Below are positions 23,240-32,094 of a DNA stretch of 43,532 bases, in pieces (position 1 is the stretch's first letter; every line of letters begins with the position of its first letter). The translations under genes and the position numbers were made by a program. This DNA comes from JANWHF01 sp036276235. GTDB lineage: Bacteria > Planctomycetota > Phycisphaerae > Tepidisphaerales > Tepidisphaeraceae. The DNA lies in contig DATBDZ010000090.1 in the NCBI GenBank assembly GCA_036276235.1, positions 1 to 43,532 on the forward strand, given 5' to 3'. The notes under the pieces were generated by a model. The model was not told the origin of the DNA and ran no database searches. It saw only the letters and a program-made list of their open reading frames with translations.

Positions 23240-24592
23240 ATGGTTCGTCATCTTGGTCGCAAGAGTTCGGGTTGTGTCATTGAAAATCTGGAATCGCGGC
23301 AATTCTTGTCTGGGGGGCCGGCTATTCATCAGCCGACGAGTTTTGTTTATACCGAGACTGACAACTCCAACGCCGGCCAGAACGCGGTGATTGCGTATGC
23401 GCGTGACACCGCCGGGCAATTGACTCAGATTGGCTCGTTCAATACCGGCGGCACCGGTGTTGCCAATCCCGCGGGGCTGCTCGGGCCGGACGATTCGGAT
23501 AAGGAAGTGATTGCCAGCCCCAATGGGCGGCTGCTGTTTGCAGTCAATCAGGGAAGTAATTCGGTTGCCGTCTTTCGTGTTCATCATGACGGCTCGTTGC
23601 GGCTCGTTCATAACGCACCGGTCGATTCGGGCGGCACGCAGCCGGTGAGTTTGTCGATTGCCAATGATCGGCTCTACGTTGTCAACCGCGGCAATGAAGT
23701 GCAGGGCCAAACTGGCTCCATCGCTCCGTCAATCACCGTGTTCTCGATCGCGCACAATGGAACGTTGACACAGGATGCGGCCGCAACGCTCACGCTGACG
23801 TTGGGACTTTCGCCGTCGCAACTGCTGATTTCCGCGGATTCACGCTTCGCGTTCCTGGACACGTTTACGCCGCCGCCGCTGAACAATGTTGCCGGTGCGA
23901 ATCAAGTCGTGCCGTTCACGATCGGCGCGGATGGAAAATTGTCGGCGGTTTCAACGGGAGGAGTCGGCGCGCCGGTGACGCCGCCGCTGATTCTCGGGTT
24001 GGCTCAGCATCCGACCCATCCGATTGTCTATGCCGGCCTGACCGGCGCGAAGCAGATCGGCGTTTTCACATTCGATTCCGCCGGCAATCTCACGCTTAAG
24101 AGCACGTTCGGCATCACCGGCGGCGGACCGTGCTGGACGCTTGTGAGCCCGGACGGCAAGTTCCTCTACTCCATCGACACCGGCACCAACAGCGTCGGCG
24201 TTTTCTCGCTCGCAGATCCGCTGCATCCCAAGCAGATCCAGGAATTCGCACTCGGCGGGCCGCGGAATAAAACGGGCGATCCCAGTGCGCCCAGCCAGAC
24301 GACTGATTTTGAGTTCGCGCTGGATCCGAGCGGCAAATCGCTTTACGTCATCGATCATCAGACGACCGCCGACGGAAGCTTCCCGCAAGGCAATGCGCTG
24401 CATGTATTGTCGGTCGCATCAGACGGCACGCTTTCGGAGCCGGCCGGGTCGATCCAGTTCCTGCCGAGCGACATCCCCGCCGGCGCCGATCCGCAGGGCG
24501 TGGCGGTCATTGCCGCCGGGAAAGATTCCGGATTCGACTTCCACGATCAGCATCACAACGATGGTGATGGTGCAAAGAACAAGGACCATTGA
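23240..24592 (+). CDS. Lactonase-type beta-propeller surface protein with LEPR-XLL-like motif
   Basis: 450 residues. N-terminus has ENLESRQFLSGG (about 15-26), an LEPR-XLL-like surface motif. The rest is a seven-bladed propeller of the YkgB/6-phosphogluconolactonase-like family, with blade repeats such as VIASPNGRLLFAVNQGSNSV, SLSIANDRLYVVNRGNE, LLISADSRFAFLDTF, LAQHPTHPIVYAGLTGA and WTLVSPDGKFLYSIDTGTNS. A His/Asp-rich tail (FHDQHHNDGDG) ends it. Whether it has lactonase activity is unknown; such propellers are often non-enzymatic. ATG 23240 has GGAGGTG upstream. The sigma factor gene follows with almost no gap. Confidence 0.85.
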   Translation: MVRHLGRKSSGCVIENLESRQFLSGGPAIHQPTSFVYTETDNSNAGQNAVIAYARDTAGQLTQIGSFNTGGTGVANPAGLLGPDDSDKEVIASPNGRLLFAVNQGSNSVAVFRVHHDGSLRLVHNAPVDSGGTQPVSLSIANDRLYVVNRGNEVQGQTGSIAPSITVFSIAHNGTLTQDAAATLTLTLGLSPSQLLISADSRFAFLDTFTPPPLNNVAGANQVVPFTIGADGKLSAVSTGGVGAPVTPPLILGLAQHPTHPIVYAGLTGAKQIGVFTFDSAGNLTLKSTFGITGGGPCWTLVSPDGKFLYSIDTGTNSVGVFSLADPLHPKQIQEFALGGPRNKTGDPSAPSQTTDFEFALDPSGKSLYVIDHQTTADGSFPQGNALHVLSVASDGTLSEPAGSIQFLPSDIPAGADPQGVAVIAAGKDSGFDFHDQHHNDGDGAKNKDH

Positions 24593-24604
24593 TTGGCCAA
24601 CCTG

Positions 24605-25273
24605 ATGACGTCTCAATCTGCGAGCGACCGCACCGGCCAGGCCAACGCGCCGGCGACACAACCCAAGGCTCCCGGCCCGCGCCGGGAGCCTTGCGCGCCG
24701 GACGCGCCCGATGTGCGCTCGCTGCCCACCCAATGGCTCGAACTGCACGGCGACGCACTTTTTCGCTATGCGATGGCGCTGGTCTCCGATGAGCATCGAG
24801 CCGAAGATCTCGTGCAAGAGACGCTGCTGGCGGCGCTGGAAGCGCACCAGCGCTTCGCCGGAGGAGCAACCGAGCGCACGTGGCTCGTGTCGATTCTTCG
24901 GCACAAGGCAATCGATCAGCGGCGCAGAGACGAACGCCGCCAGGAAGCTCAGATCGCGACCGATTCGGCGGTGGAAGGCAATTTCAATGCGTTTGGCAAA
25001 TGGCGAACGCCGCCGAGCAGTTGGGCTCCGCATCCGCAAAAGCTGATGGAGTCCGAGGAATTCTGGAGCATTTTCCAGAATTGCATGCGCGCCCTTCCCG
25101 GCGCGATGCGGGAGGCGTTTGCGTTGCGCGTGATGGGAGGCCTGAGCGCCGCCGACACATGCAGCGTTCTGGAGATCAAAGCCGCGAATCTCTGGACGAT
25201 TCTCTGCCGCGCCCGCGAGCGTCTGCGGCGATGTCTGGAACACAAGTGGTTCAAATCAGGGAACGAGGCCTGA
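24605..25273 (+). CDS. ECF-type sigma factor
   Basis: 222 residues from ATG 24605 (a TTG at 24593 is also possible). After a Pro-rich, probably disordered N-terminus come region 2 (LELHGDALFRYAMALVSD, HRAEDLVQETLLAALEAH) and region 4 (NCMRALPGAMREAFALRVMG, GLSAADTCSVLEIKAANLWT, ILCRARERLRRCL). ECF sigma factors direct RNA polymerase to a small regulon. The anti-sigma-like gene begins 1 base after its stop. It starts 12 bases after the propeller gene's stop, hinting at co-transcription. Confidence 0.85.
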   Translation: MTSQSASDRTGQANAPATQPKAPGPRREPCAPDAPDVRSLPTQWLELHGDALFRYAMALVSDEHRAEDLVQETLLAALEAHQRFAGGATERTWLVSILRHKAIDQRRRDERRQEAQIATDSAVEGNFNAFGKWRTPPSSWAPHPQKLMESEEFWSIFQNCMRALPGAMREAFALRVMGGLSAADTCSVLEIKAANLWTILCRARERLRRCLEHKWFKSGNEA

Positions 25274-25274
25274 C

Positions 25275-25541
25275 ATGTTCTCATGCCACCGCGCCGCGCG
25301 CCTGACGCTGGAGCAGTTGGAACGTCCACTCTCCAACTGTGAGCGTCTGCGCCGCTGGGCACATCTGCTGATCTGCAGTCTTTGCCGACGCCATAACCGT
25401 CAGTTGCGCGGATTGGCGTTTTTGCTGCGATGCCAGGACGACACCACGCTCGCATCCGTGATGCCTCCATCAGCGCGGCTCTCGCCGGAAGCGCGGTCGC
25501 GCATCGCCGCCGCTGTGGCGGATCGGATGGAGTCGGCGTGA
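25275..25541 (+). CDS. Putative zinc-finger anti-sigma factor
   Basis: 88 residues with the zf-HC2-like pattern CHRAARLTLEQLERPLSNCE and WAHLLICSLCRR (H-x3-C-x2-C, the zinc ligands of anti-sigma domains). There is no clear transmembrane segment; the C-terminus is short and helical (PEARSRIAAAVADRMES). Its position one base after the sigma gene stop supports a partner role. It would hold the sigma factor inactive, possibly in the cytoplasm. Confidence 0.75.
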   Translation: MFSCHRAARLTLEQLERPLSNCERLRRWAHLLICSLCRRHNRQLRGLAFLLRCQDDTTLASVMPPSARLSPEARSRIAAAVADRMESA

Positions 25542-25616
25542 GTAGTGATCGCGACGGCCAGCTCGGTACCAAACGAGCCACATAAATCGCGCGCCGCGAG
25601 ATCGAAGCGGTTGCGC

Positions 25617-25752
25617 TCTGAACCCTCTCCCCTGTACTCGGGGGAGAGGGCAGGGTGAGGGGACAGCGACTTGCAATACAGCGCGATTCGCAAGTTGACG
25701 CGTTCGTCCCCTCACCCCAACCCTCTCCCCTGAGTACAGGGGAGAGGGAGAA
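25617..25752 (-). repeat. ~130-bp palindromic element, copy 2 of 3
   Basis: Ends ACCCTCTCCCCTGTACTCGG and CCCTGAGTACAGGGGAGAGG in the convergent gap between the anti-sigma gene and mfd. Centre: GACAGCGACTTGCAATACA and GCGCGATTCGCAAGTTGACG. Orientation is the opposite of the copies at 8657 and 35026. Confidence 0.9.
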
Positions 25753-25798
25753 TGCGCGATGATCGCGAGTGTTTGTTCAACAATCTCCGCGAGGAACT

Positions 25799-25875
25799 GT
25801 CATGCTGAGGTACGTCGAAGCATCCGGCTCGATTGCGCAAATGGGCCAGATGCTTCGGAGTACCTCAGCATGACG
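25799..25875. repeat. REP-like palindrome (GTCATGCTGAGGTAC type)
   Basis: GTCATGCTGAGGTACGTCGA...AAGCATCCGG pairs with GCCAGATGCTTCGGAGTACC...TCAGCATGAC around a 20-base loop. It lies between two convergent genes and could end both transcripts. Confidence 0.8.
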
Positions 25876-25918
25876 TTGTCGTGGGAATTACAGACCTTTG
25901 TTCGCCAAGGCTTTCAAC

Positions 25919-28900
25919 CTACGACGAGACATTGACCGCCGGCTTCGGCACCGCGGCCGCCGGCGTTTTTCCGCCGCCATGCTCGCGGTCATACGCGGCG
26001 CGGAGCAGGTTTTTCAACACCATCAGCATCGTCTCTGCTTCCATGAAGACGGCCGGCATGCGGAGGTAGACGGTTTTGTCATCGATGACGCGCAGCGTGC
26101 CGGGCGCGCCGGTGAGGGCCGCTTGCACGCGCTGGGCATCGGCCACCGTGATCACCACGTCCGGGTCCTTCTTGATGATGCTGCTGATGCCGTAGAGACC
26201 GCAGAGCAGCCGCGCTTCGGTGAGGGCGAAGAGGACGATCGCCTGGCGCGGCGGTTCGCCATAGGCATCCTTCATGTCCTGCTCGAGGACGTTCAGCATG
26301 TCCACGCTATTGCAACGCGTCAGCCGGCGGTACATGTCCATGCGCTGGCGGTCGCCGGGGATGTAGGTTTTGGGGATGAACGCCGAGATGCCGATGTCGA
26401 TGTGCGCTTCGGGAAGCGTCGCCTTGGGCTCATTCTTAAGCTGGCGAGTCGCTTCCTCCAGAAGCTGGCAATACATCTCATATCCCACCGTCGCGATATG
26501 CCCGGATTGCTCGGGGCCGAGGATGTTTCCCGCGCCGCGGATTTCCAGATCGCGCATCGCGATCTTGAAGCCGGCGCCCAGATGGCTGTATTCCTCGATC
26601 GCCTTGAGGCGCTTGGAGGCAACCGGCGTCACCGGGCGATCGGCCGGAAGCAATAAATAGCAATAAGCCCGGTGCTTCCACCGGCCGACCCGGCCGCGCA
26701 ACTGGTGCAGCTCGCTCAAGCCAAATCGATCCGCGTTGTTGATGATGATCGTGTTGGCGTTGGCGATATCCAGGCCGCTTTCGATGATCGTCGTGCAGAC
26801 CAGGATGTCCGCCTCGTGGGCGATGAATTTCACCATCACATCTTCCAGCTCCCCTTCGCCCATCTGCCCGTGGCCGATCAGGATCCTCGCATCGGGAACC
26901 AGTTGCTGAATCTCATCCGCGATTTCGGTGATGTTGTGAACGCGATTGTGAACGAAATAGACCTGCCCCTCGCGCTGCAATTCTCGGAGGAGCGCCTGCT
27001 TGATGCGCTGTTTGTCATAGGTCATCACCTCGGTGACCACGCTGCGCCGATCGCGCGGGGCGGTGGTGAGTGAGCTGATATCGCGGAGGCCGAGCATGCT
27101 CATATGGAGCGTGCGCGGGATCGGCGTCGCCGACATCGTCAGCACATCCACCATCTTGCGCATCTGCTTCAATCGCTCTTTATGCGTTACGCCGAATCGC
27201 TGCTCTTCATCGACGACCACCAGGCCCAGATCGGAGAATTTCACATCCTTGCTCAGCAACCGGTGCGTGCCAATCAGAATGTCGATCTGGCCGGCTGCCG
27301 CCTGCTTGAGAATCTCCTTCTGCTCGCGCGCGCTTTTAAAGCGGCTGATCGACGCGATCGCGAATGGATAATTCACCATCCGCTCTTTAAACGATTTGTA
27401 ATGCTGCTCGGAGAGAACGGTGGTCGGCACGAGCACGGCCACCTGCTTGCCAAACTCGCACGCCTTGAACGCGGCGCGCATCGCCAGCTCGGTCTTGCCG
27501 TAACCGACGTCGCCGCAGAGCAGGCGATCCATCGGGCGGGGGCGGGTCATATCCGCTTTGATGTCTTCCGCGCCGGTGACTTGGTCGGGCGTCGGCTCGT
27601 AGGGAAATTCCGCCTCAAATTCGCGCTGCCAATCGGTATCGGGCGGAAATGCCAACCCCGCCTCCGCCGCCCGCGCCGCCTGGATTTCCAGCAGCTCGGC
27701 GGCCATGTCCATCACCGCCTCGGCGACCTTCGCCTTCTGCTTCTCCCACACGCCGCTGCCCAATCGCGAGAGCTGCGGATGCCCATGAAATCCGCCGACA
27801 TATTTCTGAATCAGATTGATCCGCGCCGCCGGCACATGCAGGCTCGCATTCTCGGCGAAGCGCAGCGTCAGGTACTCCTCGTTGTGCCCATCCTTGTTGA
27901 TCGTCTTCATCCCCATGAAGCGGGCGATGCCATGGGTGACGTGAACGACGTAGTCGCCGTCCTTGAGATCGAGAAACGAATCGACCGGCCGACCGGCGAT
28001 GACCTTCTTCACCTTGCGGCGTTGCTCGTAGCGGTGGAAGAGTTCGTGATGGCCTAATAATGCGAGAGGACGGGAGGAGGGTTCAGGGTTCAGGGTTCGG
28101 GGTTCAGGAGAATTGAAATCAGCGCCCTTCGTGCCTTCGTGCCTTCGTGCCTTCGTGCCTGGGTCTTGCTCGCCTGAACCGTGAACCCCGAACCCTGAAC
28201 CCTCCTCATCCCACACAAACCCCCGATGCAAATACCCAATCGGCGTGGCGATCTTCTTCGCCAATCCCGGCTGCGCCTGATCGAGCAGTTCGGCGAAACG
28301 ATGCGCTTCGCCGGTGTTTTCACAGAAGACGGTGATATCGTGATCCGCCGACAGCTCCGCCAGTTCGGCGATCGCTTTTTTCGCTTCCGTCTCGAAGCGC
28401 TGCAGCGAGCGGATCGGCAGCGTGAGTTGCTCGACTTCTTTGCCGATCATCGCGCCGCTTTGGTCGAACTCGCTCAGTTCCAGCCGCGCGAAGTCTTTCG
28501 AGAGCGTGAGCAAAGCCTGCAGCGGATAAATCCCCTTCGCATCGGGGAGGCGGTCAAGATAGCTGCGCGCCTGCTCAGCGATTTCCAGCGGCGCCCAAAA
28601 GACGACGATCGTCTGCTCCGGCAGATAGCTAAACAAACTGACCGAGCCGCTGGCCTCGGGAAGCTGGCCCTTGATGTCGGCGATCGTCAGCGATTGGATC
28701 AAATCCAGCGAGCCCATCGTGTCCAGATCGAAGCGCTTGATCGATTCGAGTTGATCGCCAAAGAAATCGAGCCGCGCGGTGAGGCCGACCTGCTCGCCGG
28801 CCATCTCGAATTCGCCGGGCAGATAGACATCAATGATTCCCCCGCGCACGGCAAAATCGCCCGGCACTTCCACCTGATCCAGCCGGTTGTACCCATGCTC

Positions 28901-29389
28901 GGCGAGCCAGACGATCAGCTTCTCCGGCTCCATCTCATCGCCGGGCTTGAGCGTCAGCATCAGCTCGGCCAGCTGCTTTCGCGAGGGGACCGGCTGCATC
29001 AGCGCCGCGATCGGCGCGACGAGCAATGCATCATCCGCGACGCCCCGGGCATATCGGGCAATCAGCGCAAACCGATTGGCGACCTGCTCCTCGCTGAGAT
29101 GCCCCATCCCGCCGCCGCCCAGCTCCAGCGCCGGCAAAACATCCGGCCGCCGGCCGGCGAACAGCTCGACGTCATCCGCCAGATCATCCGCCTCGTCGAG
29201 ATGTCCGCAGAGCAGTAGGATCGGCCGGCGCAGCTGCTTATCGAGCGCGGCCACAACCGCCGCCACGCTGCTTCCCCAAAGCCCGGACGCCGCCGCGGCC
29301 CCGGATTTAGCGAGCAGTTGAGCAAGTTCGGCGAATGGGCGCGCAGCCACAAGCCGCCCGACCGATTCGGGTGGAGTTGGTTTGGACAT
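25919..29389 (-). CDS. mfd: Transcription-repair coupling factor
   Basis: 1,156 residues. N-terminal UvrB-like part (about 55-330; GGIIDVYLPGEFE), then the RNA polymerase-interacting domain (LKDGDYVVHVTHGIARFMGM, about 485-505), the translocase with Walker A GDVGYGKTELAM (about 626), DEEQRFGV (about 727, DEEQ for the usual DEEQ/H), SATPIPRT, GRVGRWKHRAYCYLLLP and the C-terminal TRCF domain. Mfd pushes stalled polymerase off damaged DNA and recruits UvrA. Residues about 397-439 are a Pro/Gly-rich run with no counterpart expected in Mfd; the DNA is a word-repeat palindrome read in frame. The rest is intact, so function is probably kept. The ATG has no strong ribosome site. Confidence 0.95.
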   Translation of the reverse strand: MSKPTPPESVGRLVAARPFAELAQLLAKSGAAAASGLWGSSVAAVVAALDKQLRRPILLLCGHLDEADDLADDVELFAGRRPDVLPALELGGGGMGHLSEEQVANRFALIARYARGVADDALLVAPIAALMQPVPSRKQLAELMLTLKPGDEMEPEKLIVWLAEHGYNRLDQVEVPGDFAVRGGIIDVYLPGEFEMAGEQVGLTARLDFFGDQLESIKRFDLDTMGSLDLIQSLTIADIKGQLPEASGSVSLFSYLPEQTIVVFWAPLEIAEQARSYLDRLPDAKGIYPLQALLTLSKDFARLELSEFDQSGAMIGKEVEQLTLPIRSLQRFETEAKKAIAELAELSADHDITVFCENTGEAHRFAELLDQAQPGLAKKIATPIGYLHRGFVWDEEGSGFGVHGSGEQDPGTKARRHEGTKGADFNSPEPRTLNPEPSSRPLALLGHHELFHRYEQRRKVKKVIAGRPVDSFLDLKDGDYVVHVTHGIARFMGMKTINKDGHNEEYLTLRFAENASLHVPAARINLIQKYVGGFHGHPQLSRLGSGVWEKQKAKVAEAVMDMAAELLEIQAARAAEAGLAFPPDTDWQREFEAEFPYEPTPDQVTGAEDIKADMTRPRPMDRLLCGDVGYGKTELAMRAAFKACEFGKQVAVLVPTTVLSEQHYKSFKERMVNYPFAIASISRFKSAREQKEILKQAAAGQIDILIGTHRLLSKDVKFSDLGLVVVDEEQRFGVTHKERLKQMRKMVDVLTMSATPIPRTLHMSMLGLRDISSLTTAPRDRRSVVTEVMTYDKQRIKQALLRELQREGQVYFVHNRVHNITEIADEIQQLVPDARILIGHGQMGEGELEDVMVKFIAHEADILVCTTIIESGLDIANANTIIINNADRFGLSELHQLRGRVGRWKHRAYCYLLLPADRPVTPVASKRLKAIEEYSHLGAGFKIAMRDLEIRGAGNILGPEQSGHIATVGYEMYCQLLEEATRQLKNEPKATLPEAHIDIGISAFIPKTYIPGDRQRMDMYRRLTRCNSVDMLNVLEQDMKDAYGEPPRQAIVLFALTEARLLCGLYGISSIIKKDPDVVITVADAQRVQAALTGAPGTLRVIDDKTVYLRMPAVFMEAETMLMVLKNLLRAAYDREHGGGKTPAAAVPKPAVNVSS
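28074..28206. repeat. Word-repeat palindrome inside mfd (in-frame)
   Basis: AGGAGGGTTCAGGGTTCAGG and GTTCGGGGTTCAGG pair with CCTGAACCGTGAACCCCG and AACCCTGAACCCTCCT; the loop holds GTGCCTTC repeated four times. It encodes a Gly/Arg/Pro/Glu-rich insertion (VHGSGEQDPGTKARRHEGTK...PEPRTLNPEP) in Mfd between FVWDEE and RPLALLGHHE without breaking the frame. Confidence 0.9.
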
Positions 29390-29525
29390 ATTGGATGCAA
29401 TCGTAGTCAGGAGAGAAGATCAGTTCCAGCGAGCGATTCGCGCCATGCGCCGGATTCGCGCTACGCGCCGGATTCGACTTTCTAGGTCGTACTTCCCGGA
29501 CGTGTGATTGCTGGCTACCGAATCG

Positions 29526-29551
29526 TCCGCGTGTGCTGAAGCACACCCTAC
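29526..29551. repeat. Short hairpin repeat (GTGTGCTGAAGCACAC)
   Basis: TCCGCGTGTGCTGAAGCACA followed by CCCTAC; identical over 26 bases to 35217-35242. It lies between the mfd start and the end of the next minus-strand gene, where nothing else is seen. Confidence 0.7.
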
Positions 29552-29572
29552 AAATACTGCCCTCCCAGGCGA

Positions 29573-31090
29573 TTATTTTGCCATCATGATGCGGCACACG
29601 CCGTACGGTTCAAGGTGGATCTTTAGCGAGCCGTCTTCGGCTCTTTCGGTTCGCTCGGCCGGCGCGGCATCCGCTTTCGCGCGACTGTCGATCTGCAACA
29701 CCTTCGCCGCCGCTGCTGTTCCCAACCCTTCGACCTCGATCTTCATCGCCTCATCGCGCCGATTGGCGATCCACACTGTCACGCCCATCTCATCGGAAAT
29801 CGCAAACGCACTTGGGCTCAGCGGAACGTGCGGCGAAGTTTCCACATCGACGATCTCCCGCCCCGCGAGCGGGCGAATCGCTTCGATGACTTGCGTCGAA
29901 TAACCGGGGCCAAGATCGAACGCGGTTTCTTCGACGTTGCCGCAGGCGAGATACTTGAGCATCCCCAAGGTCCAGCTTGCGGCGAAGGGAGTGGCGGCTC
30001 GCGAGTCGCGGCCTTCGTTGGGTTTGGGGACGCGCAATGCCGCCCCGACGTGGAGCGAGGCTTCGGGCGCGAAGGCTTTGGCGGACTTGGCCTGATCGCA
30101 GACCGTCGGGATGTTTTCCATGATCGTGTCGTTGTCGGGCAGATGAACGGTCGGCGTATACAGCCAGATCACCACCTTGGCCCCGTTGAATCGATCGCGC
30201 CCGGTGCTGATGTCCTGAAAGGCGACCGCGTTGCGGAATTGCGTGCTGGGGGCGAACGTCGGCAGCTTGCCAAGCGGCGTCGATGTGATCTTCAAATGAA
30301 GCGGCTCAGGCGAAGCCGACGGCGGCGCGTTGGTTACCGCCAGCGTCACAGTCTGCTGCTGCTTCTGTCCCTTTTTCAGATTCGGATATTGATACCGAAG
30401 CGGAGCGTAGGCCTTGTATGAACTGTCGCCCCAATTGCGCTGATCTTCCATGTCGAAGGTCGCGCCGCTGACGGTGCAGGAAACCTGCCTCCCATCGGCC
30501 GTCGTGTATCGCAGCGATTGATATCGCTGCGCCACCAGCTTGCTCGGCGGGCCGACCAGCAGCGGGAAATCGCCCTTCGTCGCCGGGCCGCTTTGCTCGA
30601 ATGCCTCGAAGCTCTGGCCTTTGAGCGAAGGCGCACCATACAGCACGCACAAGCCGATGCGATTGGATGCGAAGTCGGCATTCGTCACGCCCGTTGCCGC
30701 GAAGGTGATCTTGCCGTCGGCGGTTCCGGTGACCGTTGCTTCCCAGGCGTAATCGACTTTATCGAGCTTGCAGGCGGCGCTCAGATGGATCGTGAAATGG
30801 TCGCCGCCGTCTTCGACTTCACATCGCGAGAAGCGCGGCATCGCTGTGTTCCAGCTTCCATCGCGGACGGCAAAGTAAATCCGCCGCACGATTTCTTTTT
30901 CGCCGACATAGATGTACCGCAGCTCGCCATCCGCGAGTTTGAGCGAGATCGGCCCGGCGCGAAGCTGTCGCGGGGCGGGAGCGGAAGGCTGCGAAGAAGC
31001 TTGCGTCATCGGTTTGGAAGGTTGCGTGGCTGTCTGCGCCAGCGCCGCCGACTGCGCCACCAGCAGAAGCACCAGAATCCGACTCATCAT
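29573..31090 (-). CDS. Secreted protein, possibly D-apionate-lactonase-like
   Basis: 505 residues. Signal peptide about 1-19 (ending AALA) and a QTATQPSKPMTQASSQPSAP linker. The middle contains SCTVSGATFDMEDQRNWGDS followed by SYKAYAPLRYQYP, a phrase that I associate from memory with the D-apionate lactonase family; this is not certain. Beta-rich N-terminal and C-terminal parts (AFAISDEMGVTVWIANRRDE, LEPYGVCRIMMA) suggest a carbohydrate-active fold around a central barrel with FDLGPGYSTQVIEAIRPL. With the apiosidase-like gene elsewhere in the window, a role in apiose-containing pectin is possible. A GGAG site precedes the ATG. Confidence 0.6.
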   Translation of the reverse strand: MMSRILVLLLVAQSAALAQTATQPSKPMTQASSQPSAPAPRQLRAGPISLKLADGELRYIYVGEKEIVRRIYFAVRDGSWNTAMPRFSRCEVEDGGDHFTIHLSAACKLDKVDYAWEATVTGTADGKITFAATGVTNADFASNRIGLCVLYGAPSLKGQSFEAFEQSGPATKGDFPLLVGPPSKLVAQRYQSLRYTTADGRQVSCTVSGATFDMEDQRNWGDSSYKAYAPLRYQYPNLKKGQKQQQTVTLAVTNAPPSASPEPLHLKITSTPLGKLPTFAPSTQFRNAVAFQDISTGRDRFNGAKVVIWLYTPTVHLPDNDTIMENIPTVCDQAKSAKAFAPEASLHVGAALRVPKPNEGRDSRAATPFAASWTLGMLKYLACGNVEETAFDLGPGYSTQVIEAIRPLAGREIVDVETSPHVPLSPSAFAISDEMGVTVWIANRRDEAMKIEVEGLGTAAAAKVLQIDSRAKADAAPAERTERAEDGSLKIHLEPYGVCRIMMAK

Positions 31091-31174
31091 GACCCAACTC
31101 CGACTCGGTCCCGCAGTGAAGCGCCGGCGGAGTAAAGGCTAACGCAATTCCGAATCGGACGCCATGCGAATTCG

Positions 31175-31251
31175 AGGATCGAGAACGGAAGATTGAGGAT
31201 GGCATAATCACCGCCGCGCTATCCTCTATCCTCCATTCTCCATCTTCGATC
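31175..31251. repeat. Word-repeat palindrome (GAGGATGGAG type) at thioesterase 3' end
   Basis: GAGGATCGAGAACGGAAGAT/TGAGGATGG pairs with CTATCCTCTATCCTCCATTC/TCCATCTTCGATCC. The right arm (from 31226) encodes the last residues of the thioesterase (SKMENGG) and its stop. Confidence 0.8.
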
Positions 31252-31708
31252 CCGCCCCCTCCATCCCCTTCCTCCACTCCATCAACTTGATCGCATGTTG
31301 TTGCAGCGCGATCTGTTCCGGCGTGCGCGGCGTCCATGCCGGCACTGGGATTGGTCGTGTTTGTGAATCGATCGCCACGAAGACGACGACGCATCCGGTC
31401 GTGCGCTTTAAGATGCCGTCGCGCGGGTCGGCGGCGCTTACTTCAACTGAGATGTGCATGCTGGTGCGGCCGGTGTGCATGAGCCGCGCCCGCACCTCGA
31501 CCAGATGCCCGATGTGGATCGGCTGATAAAACTGGATTCCGCCGACGTAAACCGTCACGCAGAATTGTCCGCTCCAACCGACCGCGCACGCGTAGCCGGC
31601 CTGGTCAATCCATTTCATAACCGAGCCGCCATGCACGTTCCCATACAGATTGACGTCGATCGGCTCTGCGAGAAACCGAAGTGTGATCTCATGTTGGCGG
31701 TCGGGCAT
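31226..31708 (-). CDS. Hotdog-fold acyl-CoA thioesterase
   Basis: 160 residues from ATG 31706-31708. The acyl-CoA thioesterase (YciA/BACH-like) pattern is clear: EITLRFLAEPIDVNLYGNVH, GGSVMKWIDQAGYACAVGWS, VGGIQFYQPIHIGHLVEVRA, HTGRTSMHISVEVSA. The Asn-x-x-Gly-x-x-His-Gly-Gly-x-x-Met helix with Asp (WIDQAGY) holds the usual catalytic Asp. It probably hydrolyses medium- or long-chain acyl-CoA. The last ~7 residues are repeat-derived and the stop lies in the palindrome. Not linked to the ketosynthase cluster. Confidence 0.85.
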   Translation of the reverse strand: MPDRQHEITLRFLAEPIDVNLYGNVHGGSVMKWIDQAGYACAVGWSGQFCVTVYVGGIQFYQPIHIGHLVEVRARLMHTGRTSMHISVEVSAADPRDGILKRTTGCVVVFVAIDSQTRPIPVPAWTPRTPEQIALQQHAIKLMEWRKGMEGAGSKMENGG

Positions 31709-31776
31709 CGCCAAAGATTATCGCGGATCGAAACGCAATGTAACTCAATTGGCGATGCTCAACCGGCAACTGGCAA

Positions 31777-31977
31777 TCATTTCTCTTTGCCATGGCGCTT
31801 GCCATGCTTCTTATGATTCTTTTCCTTCTTGTTATGTTTGCCCTTCTTCCCGTGCGCTTTGCCCTTGGCAATGGCGGCGCTGGTTTGATTGACGGGCGCG
31901 GCTTGCAGCGGAGCTGGTGTGGCCAGACCGAGTGCCAAGATTGCCGCCACGATCACAAGCCTCATTCCTGATAACAT
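31777..31977 (-). CDS. Small exported Lys/His-rich protein
   Basis: 66 residues. ATG 31975-31977 has GGGAG seven bases upstream. Residues 1-27 are a signal peptide (LVIVAAILALGLATPAPLQA), followed by PVNQTSAAIA and a tail of about 30 residues almost entirely Lys, His, Gly and Asn (GKKGKHNKKEKNHKKHG). Such tails can bind polyanions or metals. No family recognised. It is divergent from the sigma factor gene at 32206 and shares its upstream region. Confidence 0.68.
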   Translation of the reverse strand: MLSGMRLVIVAAILALGLATPAPLQAAPVNQTSAAIAKGKAHGKKGKHNKKEKNHKKHGKRHGKEK

Positions 31978-32094
31978 GTTTACTCTCCCTTCCATGCCCG
32001 CGGGCATGGGCTGATTGTTTGTGGACGACGAACCGCTGCCGCCACGTAGGGACAATTTGCTTCGTTCGTCGCAGGACATAACGGATGGCTTTCA

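Noticed and set aside
28226..29218. 330-residue open frame opposite mfd
   Set aside because: Antisense to strongly conserved Mfd domains.
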